Shown here in pieces: positions 35,121 to 43,456 of a stretch of 64,000 bases of DNA. Source of the DNA: CAIKZZ01 sp036742455. Its GTDB lineage: Bacteria; Pseudomonadota; Gammaproteobacteria; Steroidobacterales; Steroidobacteraceae. The position numbers and the translations under genes were made by a program. Where the stretch lies: contig DAINQU010000014.1 in NCBI GenBank assembly GCA_036742455.1, positions 25,944-89,943 of the forward strand, read 5' to 3'. Position 1 is the stretch's first letter. Each line of letters opens with the position of its first letter. The notes under the pieces were generated by a model. That model made no database searches. It was not told the origin of the DNA and was given only the letters and a program-made list of their open reading frames with translations.

Positions 35121-35720
35121 ACTCCAGACAATCATCCACGCCACTAACCCGCCGGCAACAAGGTCGCTGAGATAGTGTGCATAGACGACGGTTCTAGAGA
35201 GTGCGACGACGAAACCAAAAGCCAAAAGCCCCCAGCGTGCCCGCGGAAAAATCCAACTGAGGGCTATGGCTGCTGAAATTGCTGTCGTCGCATGCCCAGA
35301 GGGGAAAGATTGGTGTGCCGCCGAGAAGTTCCACGGCGCGAAGCCATACTCGTTATCCGAAAACAACAGCCAAGGTCTTGCCCGACCAAAAACGCACTTT
35401 AGAGCGTCGGTAGTCAGCGCCGAAAGGGCCACGCTGACGAATAAAAAACCGGAGAGGCGTCTCAAAAGGTCCCACCGCAGCGCTCGGCCGACGCACCATC
35501 CCGCTGCCGATGGCACTAAATACCAGCCCGCTTGACCCGCCCACGAAATCACCTCCGCCGCACCGTAAAGCGCTCCTCGATGGTCATGAAAATATCGGAC
35601 CAGTCGGATATCCACACCCGATATACCTATGGCCATCAGAGTTGCCGCCGCCGCAACAGTGCCGGTGACAAGGAGGTGAATACGAAATTGAGCGACCCTT
35701 TTGTGTCTGAGATTCACCAT
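35016..35720 (-). CDS. PAP2 family membrane phosphatase
   Basis: A 234-residue protein with the three PAP2 motifs: KCVFGRARP, PSGH (in FPSGHATTAIS) and SRTVVYAHYLSD, with catalytic His residues in the last two. Six helices are likely. The family dephosphorylates lipid phosphates such as undecaprenyl pyrophosphate, phosphatidylglycerol phosphate or lipid A. AAGG lies eight bases before the ATG. The 3' end overlaps the convergent GT39 gene by 105 bases; both frames look fully functional there. Confidence 0.9.
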   Translation of the reverse strand: MVNLRHKRVAQFRIHLLVTGTVAAAATLMAIGISGVDIRLVRYFHDHRGALYGAAEVISWAGQAGWYLVPSAAGWCVGRALRWDLLRRLSGFLFVSVALSALTTDALKCVFGRARPWLLFSDNEYGFAPWNFSAAHQSFPSGHATTAISAAIALSWIFPRARWGLLAFGFVVALSRTVVYAHYLSDLVAGGLVAWMIVWSLRHWFWRDLTRGYREVVANADVNLNGNSPVTMDI

Positions 35721-35889
35721 CGTGATGCCTTAGCGAAGGTCGTAACAGAATTTTCACATTTCGAGTAAGCGGGCGCTTCCCCACGGCGGCTTAGGGTATC
35801 CACGAAATATTGCGTTCTATCCATCGATGTAGTCCGTTTGTCACGATTTCCCCGTACGGTTCGCGTCCACGGAAGTGAAATATTCGCCT

Positions 35890-36486
35890 ATGACGCAACA
35901 AGTCGTTACGAACAGCCTGAACGAGCACCTCGCGGTATTTGCTGCACTGGAATCGTTGTCCTTCGCAATAGCGGAGGCGACATCCATCGTGACAGATACG
36001 TTACGAGCCCAGGGCAAGGTACTGCTCTGTGGTAACGGCGGGTCAGCGTCCGACTGCCAACACATTGCCGCCGAGTTGGTCGGACGATTTGTCTCCGACC
36101 GAGTCCCCTTGGCTGCGCTCGCCCTAACAACCGATACATCCATCCTCACTGCTGTCTCAAATGATTACGGATTTACACAGGTATTTGCGCGGCAAATCAC
36201 CGCACTGGGTAGATCGGGCGATTGTTTGATTGCGATATCGACATCCGGGAACTCACCGAATGTCATCGAGGCCGTGAAGACGGCTCGCGCGATGGGCCTT
36301 AGGACGGTGCTGTTGGGCGGTCGGGACGGCGGGCAGTTGTACGACTGTTGCGACGTGGAATTGATCGTTCCCTCCGATGTCACGGCTCGGATTCAAGAAG
36401 CCCACATATTCATTGGCCACGTAATTTGCGAGGGCGTAGAGGCTGCATTGGGCTTCGAAAAGGAGAGGCTTGGCGATGTCCCCTGA
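35890..36486 (+). CDS. gmhA: sedoheptulose-7-phosphate isomerase
   Basis: A 198-residue SIS-domain enzyme for the first step of heptose synthesis. CGNGGSASDCQHIAAELVGRF, SNDYGF, STSGNSPNVIEA and the His of HIFIGHVICEGVE, which with the Glu of AAEL is catalytic, are all present. The ATG at 35890 is chosen; a GTG at 35875 is also open. It opens a long same-strand operon with hldE, hldD and gmhB, overlapping hldE by 11 bases. The roughly 169-base region before it should hold the operon promoter, which I cannot define. Confidence 0.94.
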   Translation: MTQQVVTNSLNEHLAVFAALESLSFAIAEATSIVTDTLRAQGKVLLCGNGGSASDCQHIAAELVGRFVSDRVPLAALALTTDTSILTAVSNDYGFTQVFARQITALGRSGDCLIAISTSGNSPNVIEAVKTARAMGLRTVLLGGRDGGQLYDCCDVELIVPSDVTARIQEAHIFIGHVICEGVEAALGFEKERLGDVP

Positions 36487-37933
36487 TTCTCTCAGAACGT
36501 TGGCGACCACTTTGCTGCACGCGCGTCACGCGCGAGTGCTGCTGGTCGGCGACGTCATGGTGGACCGTTACTGGAGAGGTCAGGCGGGCCGAGTCTCACC
36601 GGAGGCCCCGGTCGTCGTGGTGCGCGTCGATGATCAGCATCCGCGCGCCGGCGGGGCAGCTAACGTTGCTGCCAATATCGCGGGCCTCAACTCCCAGGTT
36701 CGTTTGCTGGGATTGGTTGGACCGGATAAGGCGGCGGATGAGCTCGAAGAGCTTCTCGACGGGAGAGGCGTCGACCATCGACTGATTCGGATCCCCGGCG
36801 CACGCACCATTACGAAATTGCGCGTCATAGCCCGGCAGCAGCAGCTCATCCGACTCGATTTCGAGGACGACTTCCAGCGCGGGGATCTCGAGATCCTGCA
36901 CGCGGAGTTCGTCCGGGGACTGGACGATTGCGATGTCGTTGTACTCTCAGATTATGCGAAAGGCACGCTGGGGAGTGTTGAAAGTCTGATTCGGGCTGCG
37001 CGTACAGCTCACCGCGCCGTCATTGTCGACCCAAAGGGGGCTGACTTTGCTCGGTACCGAGGCGCGTCCGTGATTACCCCCAATCTCAGCGAATTCCAGG
37101 CCGTGGTCGGACAGTGCGGAACTGTCGTCGCGATTGAGGAAAGAGCGCGGGAATTATGCGCGGCATACGAGCTCGGCGCGGTGCTCGTCACGCGCGGAGA
37201 ACTCGGCGTATCGCTGGTACCGGCAGTCGGCCATGCATTGCATCTGCCCGCACTGGCACGCGAAGTATTCGATGTAACCGGCGCTGGCGACACGGTTGTT
37301 GCAACGCTGGCCGTCGCGCTCGGCGTCGGCGAACGGTTGGAGACCGCGGTTGCCCTCGCGAATGTCGCTGCGAGCATCGTCGTCGGGAAATTGGGGGCGG
37401 GCGTGGTGACGCCGGATGAGCTGTGTCGCGCCCTAGATGACCATCGCGACGATGACGCGCGTGGCGTGGTCAGTGAAGCACAACTGCGCTCCGCCGTTGC
37501 GGCGGCCCGTGCCCGCGGCGAACGCGTAGTGATGACGAACGGGTGTTTCGATCTGTTGCACCCGGGGCACCTGTCGTACTTGTCAGCCGCACGAAGATTG
37601 GGGGACCGGCTGGTGGTTGCCGTAAATGACGATGATTCGGTCCGCCGCCTGAAAGGAAATACGCGTCCGGTCAATGCTTTGGATCATCGGCTTGCTATGC
37701 TCGCGGCGCTTAATGTTGTTGATTGGGTCGTCCCGTTCGCCGAGGACACCCCGGAACGCCTGATTCGGGAGATGCTTCCCGACGTGCTTGTGAAAGGTGG
37801 CGACTATCGCCCCGACGAGGTCGCTGGCGGCTCTGCGGTGGTGGCTGCCGGTGGTGAAGTTCGCATTCTCCCGTTTCTCGACGGACATTCATCGACCCGT
37901 CTAATCGCGAGAATCAGGAGTGTGAGCCCGTGA
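36476..37933 (+). CDS. hldE: bifunctional heptose-7-phosphate kinase / heptose-1-phosphate adenylyltransferase
   Basis: A 485-residue two-domain enzyme. The N-terminal PfkB-type kinase (1 to about 320) has RAGGAANVAANIAGL and a DVTGAGDTVV active site. The C-terminal nucleotidyltransferase (about 345-485) has CFDLLHPGH with the HPGH motif at 362-365. The two halves carry out steps two and four of ADP-heptose synthesis; gmhB supplies step three. AGGAG lies ten bases before the ATG. It overlaps hldD by four bases (GTGA). Confidence 0.97.
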   Translation: MSPDSLRTLATTLLHARHARVLLVGDVMVDRYWRGQAGRVSPEAPVVVVRVDDQHPRAGGAANVAANIAGLNSQVRLLGLVGPDKAADELEELLDGRGVDHRLIRIPGARTITKLRVIARQQQLIRLDFEDDFQRGDLEILHAEFVRGLDDCDVVVLSDYAKGTLGSVESLIRAARTAHRAVIVDPKGADFARYRGASVITPNLSEFQAVVGQCGTVVAIEERARELCAAYELGAVLVTRGELGVSLVPAVGHALHLPALAREVFDVTGAGDTVVATLAVALGVGERLETAVALANVAASIVVGKLGAGVVTPDELCRALDDHRDDDARGVVSEAQLRSAVAAARARGERVVMTNGCFDLLHPGHLSYLSAARRLGDRLVVAVNDDDSVRRLKGNTRPVNALDHRLAMLAALNVVDWVVPFAEDTPERLIREMLPDVLVKGGDYRPDEVAGGSAVVAAGGEVRILPFLDGHSSTRLIARIRSVSP

Positions 37934-38889
37934 TCGTCGTTACCGGAGGCGCAGGCTTCATCGGAAGCCATTTTGTCGAAATTCTCAATGAGATCGGTTC
38001 AACCGACCTGTTGATCGTCGATGACCTTACCGACGGCCGCAAGATCCACAATCTTGCAGGGCGGGAATTCTCAGACTATTTGGATCGAGATGACTTCATA
38101 AAGAGAATTGAGGTCGCCGGCGACTTGCAGAATATTTCGGCCGTCATACACCAAGGAGCTTGCTCGGCGACCACCGAATGGGACGCACGCTACTTGATGC
38201 AAGTGAATTACGAATACTCAAAGCGCCTGCTCGCGGCTTGTCAGAAACGACGTATCCCGTTTGTGTACGCATCCTCGGCCTCGGTGTACGGACTCGGGCT
38301 AAACGGCTTCCGGGAAGAGCCCGGGTGCGAATTGCCAATTAATGCGTATGCCTTTTCCAAATGGCAATTTGACCAGTATGTGCGCCGTATGATCGCCAGC
38401 CGAAGCGCACCCATCGTCGGGCTTCGCTATTTCAACGTTTACGGATCTCGGGAAGACCACAAAGCGTCCATGGCAAGCACCGCGCACCACTTTGCTAATC
38501 AGGTGTTGAGCAACGGGAAGGCACGACTGTTTTCAGGCTCACACGGCTATGGGCCCGGGGAGCAGCGGCGGGACTTTGTCGATGTTCGGGATTGCGTCAA
38601 CGCCGCGCTTTGGTTTCTCGGAGCACCGGATCGCTCGGGGATTTATAACCTCGGAACCGGCGAGGCCCGTCCCTTCAACGATGTAGCTCGAGTGGTCATA
38701 GAGCAGCTCGGTTTCGGAGAAATTGAGTATGTGCCTTTCCCGGATCATTTGCTCGGCGCCTATCAGGCATTCACCGAAGCCAATCTGGGCGCATTAAGAG
38801 CAGCGGGTTATCCCGGCTCATTTCGCTCCATCGAAGCCGGCATCGCGTCGATGACAAGCGCGCTCAGGGAAAAACATGTCGCTGCGTAA
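37930..38889 (+). CDS. hldD: ADP-L-glycero-D-manno-heptose 6-epimerase
   Basis: A 319-residue short-chain dehydrogenase-type epimerase. The NADP loop is GGAGFIGSH, the catalytic YxxxK lies in NAYAFSKWQFD, and HQGACSATTEWD and RYFNVYGSREDHK are family signatures. It converts ADP-D,D-heptose to the L,D form used in inner core LPS. The start is GTG, overlapping hldE; the stop overlaps gmhB by 14 bases. Confidence 0.97.
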   Translation: MIVVTGGAGFIGSHFVEILNEIGSTDLLIVDDLTDGRKIHNLAGREFSDYLDRDDFIKRIEVAGDLQNISAVIHQGACSATTEWDARYLMQVNYEYSKRLLAACQKRRIPFVYASSASVYGLGLNGFREEPGCELPINAYAFSKWQFDQYVRRMIASRSAPIVGLRYFNVYGSREDHKASMASTAHHFANQVLSNGKARLFSGSHGYGPGEQRRDFVDVRDCVNAALWFLGAPDRSGIYNLGTGEARPFNDVARVVIEQLGFGEIEYVPFPDHLLGAYQAFTEANLGALRAAGYPGSFRSIEAGIASMTSALREKHVAA

Positions 38890-39436
38890 AGCCGCGTTTT
38901 TGGATCGCGATGGCGTTATTAACGTGGATCGGGGCTACGTTTGGCTTTGGGACGACTTTGAGTTCCTGCCCGGCGTCGTCGAGGCGATGAGGGCACTTGA
39001 AGCAGCGGGATATGCGTTGATCGTCATCACCAATCAATCCGGCATCGCTCGCGGCTATTATTCTGAGGCGTCGTTTTTGGCACTGACAGATCGCATCGAG
39101 CGCGAACTCGCTGCGCACGGCGTTCATCTGAGCGGAACCTATTACTGTCCTCATTTGCCGGCGGCGTCCATGGAGCCGCATGCAATAAAATGCGATTGCC
39201 GCAAGCCGATGCCTGGGATGATCCAGCAGGCCGCACGCGAGATCGGCATCGACCTTTCTCAATCGATCATCGTAGGCGATAAGGAGTCAGACGTTGCCGC
39301 TGGGGTGGCCGCGGGTATCCCTAGCCGATATCTGGTCTGTCCAGAAAAGTCCGAATTGCCTGAAGCGGCAACCGACGCGTGTCTCAGTTTGTCGGACTGT
39401 GTCGCCAAATTAGGCGTTACGACGGTCGGTGATTGA
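38876..39436 (+). CDS. gmhB: D-glycero-beta-D-manno-heptose-1,7-bisphosphate 7-phosphatase
   Basis: A 186-residue HAD phosphatase. The nucleophile motif FLDRDGVIN carries D10 and D12, and the zinc site is C91, H93, C106 and C108, as in GmhB. GDKESDVAAGVAAG is the last HAD motif. It supplies step three of the pathway, completing the set with gmhA, hldE and hldD. Confidence 0.95.
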   Translation: MSLRKAAFLDRDGVINVDRGYVWLWDDFEFLPGVVEAMRALEAAGYALIVITNQSGIARGYYSEASFLALTDRIERELAAHGVHLSGTYYCPHLPAASMEPHAIKCDCRKPMPGMIQQAAREIGIDLSQSIIVGDKESDVAAGVAAGIPSRYLVCPEKSELPEAATDACLSLSDCVAKLGVTTVGD

Positions 39437-39441
39437 AGGCC

Positions 39442-40647
39442 ATGAAGATCGAGGCGCAACGATGGATCGATCGATATCTCGGCGTACCCATTCTTGGCGC
39501 GCTATCGCTTTTTGATCGGTTGAGATCTCCGCCGCGAGCCCGCCCGCCGACAGCCATCCTCATCATTCTGCTTTCGGAAATGGGTAGCATGGTCTGCGCC
39601 CAACCGATGATTCTTGATCTGCAGCAGCGATATCCGGGAGTTCGCCTGCACGTTTTACTGTTGCGCAAGAATCGCGGTGTCGTTGAATTGCTGAAATTGT
39701 TTGACCCGGACGCCGTAGTTACCATCGACGATCGTAGTCTCACGGCATTCTTGCGATCGTCTTGGCAGGCCGTACGAAAATTGCGTCGAGCCAAGATAGA
39801 CGTCGTTATTGATTGCGAGTTATTCGCTCGAATAAGCGCCATATTCTCGTGGTTGTCGGGAGCCCCCGTTCGAGTGGGGTTCCATCGTATGACCCAAGAG
39901 GGCTTGTATCGCGGCAGTGTGGTGAATAGACCGGTACCCTATAACCCGTATCGGCATATTTCCTCACAGTTTTTGGTGCTTGCAGGCTCGATTGAGAGTG
40001 TCGCCGTACCGGTGAGCAAGAATGCCGAGGTACCAGAGCGCCCTTCGATCAAGAAGCTCGAGCTTTCGAGCGCGCGCGTCGCGGAAGCAGGCCTCCGACT
40101 GAAAGCGGATTTCCCGGCACTGGTCGGCCGGCGACTCGTCATGCTCTATCCCGGATCGGGGATATTGCCGATTCGTGGCTGGCCGATCGAACGCTTTAAG
40201 GGTTGTGCGCGAGCACTCGTCGAGGATGGATATGCGGTAGCTATCATCGGGTTGCCCGAGGATTCAACTCTTGCTGAGGGAATCGTTGCCGCTGCAGGCT
40301 CTCCTCACTGTGTAAATTTGGCGGGATACACCCGTAGCCTGGCGGATTTGGTTGAATTGTTTCATCACGCCGAGCTCCTAATCTCAAACGACGGTGGACC
40401 GGGACACTTCGCGGCGCTTACTCCACTGCCCGTCATTTCGTTATTCGGACCGGAAACGCCAGACCTCTACGCTCCGTTATGCGAAAGAGGCATCGCGCTA
40501 TACCGCAGGCTGCCTTGCTCTCCGTGTTTGACGGCCTACAACCATAGAAATACGCCTTGTGACGGCAATAATGTTTGCCTCCAGAGTATCGAACTGGTCG
40601 ATGTCATTCGGGCCGCACGTCAAATCCTGCAAGAGGATCTGAAGTGA
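39442..40647 (+). CDS. glycosyltransferase family 9 (heptosyltransferase-like)
   Basis: A 401-residue GT9 protein. The C-terminal half shows LYPGSGILPIRGWPIERF and SNDGGPGHFAALTPLPVISLFGP, the ADP-heptose binding region of WaaC, WaaF and WaaQ. It sits immediately after the ADP-heptose genes, so heptose transfer to the LPS core is the likely role. Which position it adds is unclear, and the N-terminus is longer than in WaaC or WaaF. The Cys-rich tail (CSPCLTAYNHRNTPC) is a feature of some GT9 proteins. The ATG at 39442 follows gmhB by five bases. Confidence 0.86.
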   Translation: MKIEAQRWIDRYLGVPILGALSLFDRLRSPPRARPPTAILIILLSEMGSMVCAQPMILDLQQRYPGVRLHVLLLRKNRGVVELLKLFDPDAVVTIDDRSLTAFLRSSWQAVRKLRRAKIDVVIDCELFARISAIFSWLSGAPVRVGFHRMTQEGLYRGSVVNRPVPYNPYRHISSQFLVLAGSIESVAVPVSKNAEVPERPSIKKLELSSARVAEAGLRLKADFPALVGRRLVMLYPGSGILPIRGWPIERFKGCARALVEDGYAVAIIGLPEDSTLAEGIVAAAGSPHCVNLAGYTRSLADLVELFHHAELLISNDGGPGHFAALTPLPVISLFGPETPDLYAPLCERGIALYRRLPCSPCLTAYNHRNTPCDGNNVCLQSIELVDVIRAARQILQEDLK

Positions 40648-41093
40648 AAAACAATTTCCTGCTGATCCGTGGGGCTAAGTTCGCGTTGGTTGGTGTCGGT
40701 GGCGTGGTTATTAACCAACTCGTGCTTTGGTGGGGTCAGGAATCCTTATTCGCTGAGATACAGGACTCACAGGTCCGGCTCAATTATTCGCTGGTCACCG
40801 CGATTTCGCTGGCGACGATCAACAATTTCTATTGGAATCAGCTTTGGACCTGGTCGGATCGGATTTCAAGCCGATCGGTTTTGGAGACGATTCCCCGATT
40901 TGTCACGTACGTTTGTGTCAGTGGCGTCGCTATTGGGGTGCAATTCGCACTTACGAAGATTTTCGTGACTTACGGCATGCATTACGCACCAGCAAATCTC
41001 TGGGCGATTGGCGCTGCCGCGGCGATTAATTTCGCTTTGAACAATACGGTCACGTTTGCCCGGCGGGTACGTCTGGAGCGAGCGATCCGATGA
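40644..41093 (+). CDS. GtrA family membrane protein
   Basis: A 149-residue protein with four helices. AKFALVGVGGVVINQLVLW at the start and NFALNNTVTFARR at the end are GtrA/DPMS-like signatures. GtrA proteins are thought to flip or carry polyprenyl-phosphate sugars for membrane glycosyltransferases. It overlaps the GT9 gene (GTGA) and the next ArnT-like gene (ATGA), which fits a carrier role for that transferase. Confidence 0.85.
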   Translation: MKNNFLLIRGAKFALVGVGGVVINQLVLWWGQESLFAEIQDSQVRLNYSLVTAISLATINNFYWNQLWTWSDRISSRSVLETIPRFVTYVCVSGVAIGVQFALTKIFVTYGMHYAPANLWAIGAAAAINFALNNTVTFARRVRLERAIR

Positions 41094-42814
41094 ACGGGCT
41101 AATGGGTCGCGGCGCAGTGTGGATTTGGTTGCTATTGGTGCTCGCGGTTTTCACGTACGGCTTCGGTCTAGACAGTGTCGATATTCCATCGAACGGCGAC
41201 GAGCATGTCTATTTGCATATAGCCAGAAAGACTTTCGAAACCGGCCATTGGCTGCCACTCACCTCGGATCTCCTTCACACTCGAAATACGAAACCGCCGT
41301 TGCTGTTTTGGCAGGCAATGATTTCGGGTGCAGGATCGTGGACCCTCTGGTCGCTGCGCTTGCCATCGCTGGTGTATACGATGGCTACCGCGCTGTTAAC
41401 TCTGTTGGTTACGCAACGGCTGACTCGGAATCCCAGTAAAGCTGCGGTCGCGGCGTTGTTTTACCTGGGTTGCTACTCCGTCTACCGCTACGGACGCCCG
41501 TTGCTGACAGACGCTCCGGAAAGCTTTTGGCTGAGCATGATTGTGCTTCCGATGGCCCTCCGACCGCCCGCAGCACGTACGCCGCATTGGACGGTCTTGC
41601 TGTGCTGGGGCTGCGCATTGGGTCTGGCTTGCCTGTACAAGTCGTTTGTGCTGATTGCACCCATCGCTACGCTGTATTTGCTTTCAGTGTCCGAGCGGCG
41701 ATCGGATCTTTGGATTCAACGCCTGTTAAGTTTGGGCATTTTGTGCCTGATAGCGGGGGCTTGTTTCGCGATCTGGCCATTACTCGATTCAGATCCCTTG
41801 GCCATTTGGCGGGAATTCGTGATCGGGGAAAATGTAGGCAAGCTCGGCGCCGGCTCGTACTTCACGAATATGTGGAGAGGAGGTTCCAGCATTCCCGGCT
41901 TATTCGGTGCGTTACTGCTGGATGGCGGGGCATTGGCGCCGCTTCTGCTTGGTCTCATAATTCTCGGCTGGCGGTCACGCAGAGAATGGTCAAGCGCGGA
42001 GCGCACCCTGTGGCTATGGGTGATCATCTTGTTTGTGATGTTCGCGATCCCAAGCCAACGGTCCGGTCGGTACTTATTACCAGCGCTGCCCGCGATGTCG
42101 GTTCTTCTCGCATACCGAGCTGAGGCGATTCCGCGCTTTTATGGGGCGATATCGTCGGTACTTGTTATCGGCGTTTCGATCGCATTCTTAGTGCTCGTGG
42201 CCGCTGCCGCTGGTGAGGCGGGGAGTCCATTGCAGGTCAGTAATGGATTCTGGATGGCCTGTACGGTTGCGTTGCTACTGGCGGTTGTTGGTATGTGGCG
42301 GCGAGATTGGACGGTGGTTGGTCCAGCGGGCGGCAGTGTCGCGTTGATGCTCGCCATGGGGCTCTTCCTGCGATCCTACGACGCACCCCCGGGACCGTTT
42401 TCGGACGCCGCGCGCAATGCAGTAGCCGGCGCGACCGTCTATGCCCCTTGTGACTTTGTGGTAAGTGAGGAAGCCTATCGATTCATGCTGCCTCGGGCAT
42501 CAGTACGCAGCTATGACCTTGATTGGCATCTCCCGTTAGCCGCTCTCGCTACGCACCGTTATTTTATTGCCCGTTCGCCGCTGGATGCGCCCGTTGGGTG
42601 TGACGGCTGCCGCGTGTTGGGGGCCCGCATTCTGGTTCATGGGCGGCTCGGTTCCGATGAATGGCGGGATATCCGTAACGGAAACATAGTGCGCCATCTG
42701 CTCATGCGCGATGTATTGGTGGAATCGATGAATGCATCGGAATCTCTCGCCGCGGAACCTGAGGCCTGTACCCCAGAGGGACGCGCCGCTCACCTTTTAG
42801 CAGTGGAGCAATAA
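41090..42814 (+). CDS. ArnT/PMT-like membrane glycosyltransferase
   Basis: A 574-residue protein with about eleven helices and a soluble tail. The first loop has SNGDEHVYLHIARK, with acidic catalytic-type residues, followed by NTKPPLLFW, as in ArnT. It probably moves a sugar from a polyprenyl carrier to LPS or another periplasmic acceptor, with GtrA supplying the carrier. It differs clearly from the GT39 protein at 33576. Its stop is two bases before the phosphatase start. Confidence 0.84.
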   Translation: MNGLMGRGAVWIWLLLVLAVFTYGFGLDSVDIPSNGDEHVYLHIARKTFETGHWLPLTSDLLHTRNTKPPLLFWQAMISGAGSWTLWSLRLPSLVYTMATALLTLLVTQRLTRNPSKAAVAALFYLGCYSVYRYGRPLLTDAPESFWLSMIVLPMALRPPAARTPHWTVLLCWGCALGLACLYKSFVLIAPIATLYLLSVSERRSDLWIQRLLSLGILCLIAGACFAIWPLLDSDPLAIWREFVIGENVGKLGAGSYFTNMWRGGSSIPGLFGALLLDGGALAPLLLGLIILGWRSRREWSSAERTLWLWVIILFVMFAIPSQRSGRYLLPALPAMSVLLAYRAEAIPRFYGAISSVLVIGVSIAFLVLVAAAAGEAGSPLQVSNGFWMACTVALLLAVVGMWRRDWTVVGPAGGSVALMLAMGLFLRSYDAPPGPFSDAARNAVAGATVYAPCDFVVSEEAYRFMLPRASVRSYDLDWHLPLAALATHRYFIARSPLDAPVGCDGCRVLGARILVHGRLGSDEWRDIRNGNIVRHLLMRDVLVESMNASESLAAEPEACTPEGRAAHLLAVEQ

Positions 42815-42816
42815 AC

Positions 42817-43440
42817 GTGTGGGTCCACTTTTGCATGTGGTTGCTCGGCGCCTATCTTGCTGGTTGCGCGCTGTATTACGGGTATTGGGTTGTGTTGCGA
42901 CGGCGATGGGTCGAGGTGATACCCGGATGGTGTTTTCAATCGGGCGCGATGCCTGCCGCTCGGCTTATTCGGTTCTGCGCGACGTATGGGGTTGCGACGG
43001 TATTCGATTTCCGCGGTGCGCGAGATTCGGGAGTCGCAGAGGAGGCTGAGGCGCTCCGGCAAGCCGGCGTCCGCCACGTGAACATTCCGTGCGGTCGGGC
43101 GCCTTCGGACGACGCCATACGGGTGTTCTTGCAATATGCCGATGCGGAGCGCCTTGCCGGTAGAAAGGTACTGTTGCATTGCAAAGATGGACAAGGGCGA
43201 GCCGTCTTCTTTGCGGCCGTTTGCTTGATCGAGTACGTAGGCCTTTGCCCGCCGGAGGCGTACTACGGCGTTAGGCGTATTCCGCCGTCGCTGCGATGGA
43301 TCCGCTGGTTTGTGCCTCGCGCGGGGCTATTAGGGAGACGGAACCCCAAATATCGGATGATCCTCGACTACCAGTCCCGCACCTCGCTCGTAGAGGTTGA
43401 TGGGGCACGCCGGGAACTACAGAGCGCGATAGCGGCGTGA
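42817..43440 (+). CDS. membrane-anchored dual-specificity-type phosphatase
   Basis: A 207-residue protein with a GTG start, one N-terminal membrane helix (8-26) and a cysteine phosphatase domain. The CX5R loop is HCKDGQGR, with C122 and R128, and VFDFRGARDSG resembles the general-acid loop. Related bacterial enzymes act on phosphoinositol-like lipids, phospholipids or sugars as often as on proteins. As the last gene of the heptose and glycosyltransferase operon it may dephosphorylate a lipid-linked sugar or lipid A. The substrate is inferred only from neighbours. Confidence 0.8.
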   Translation: MWVHFCMWLLGAYLAGCALYYGYWVVLRRRWVEVIPGWCFQSGAMPAARLIRFCATYGVATVFDFRGARDSGVAEEAEALRQAGVRHVNIPCGRAPSDDAIRVFLQYADAERLAGRKVLLHCKDGQGRAVFFAAVCLIEYVGLCPPEAYYGVRRIPPSLRWIRWFVPRAGLLGRRNPKYRMILDYQSRTSLVEVDGARRELQSAIAA

Positions 43441-43456
43441 AGTCACATGCCGCCTA

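Noticed and set aside
35875..35889. GTG start for gmhA five codons upstream
   Set aside because: No ribosome site precedes it, and the ATG at 35890 fits the family N-terminus.
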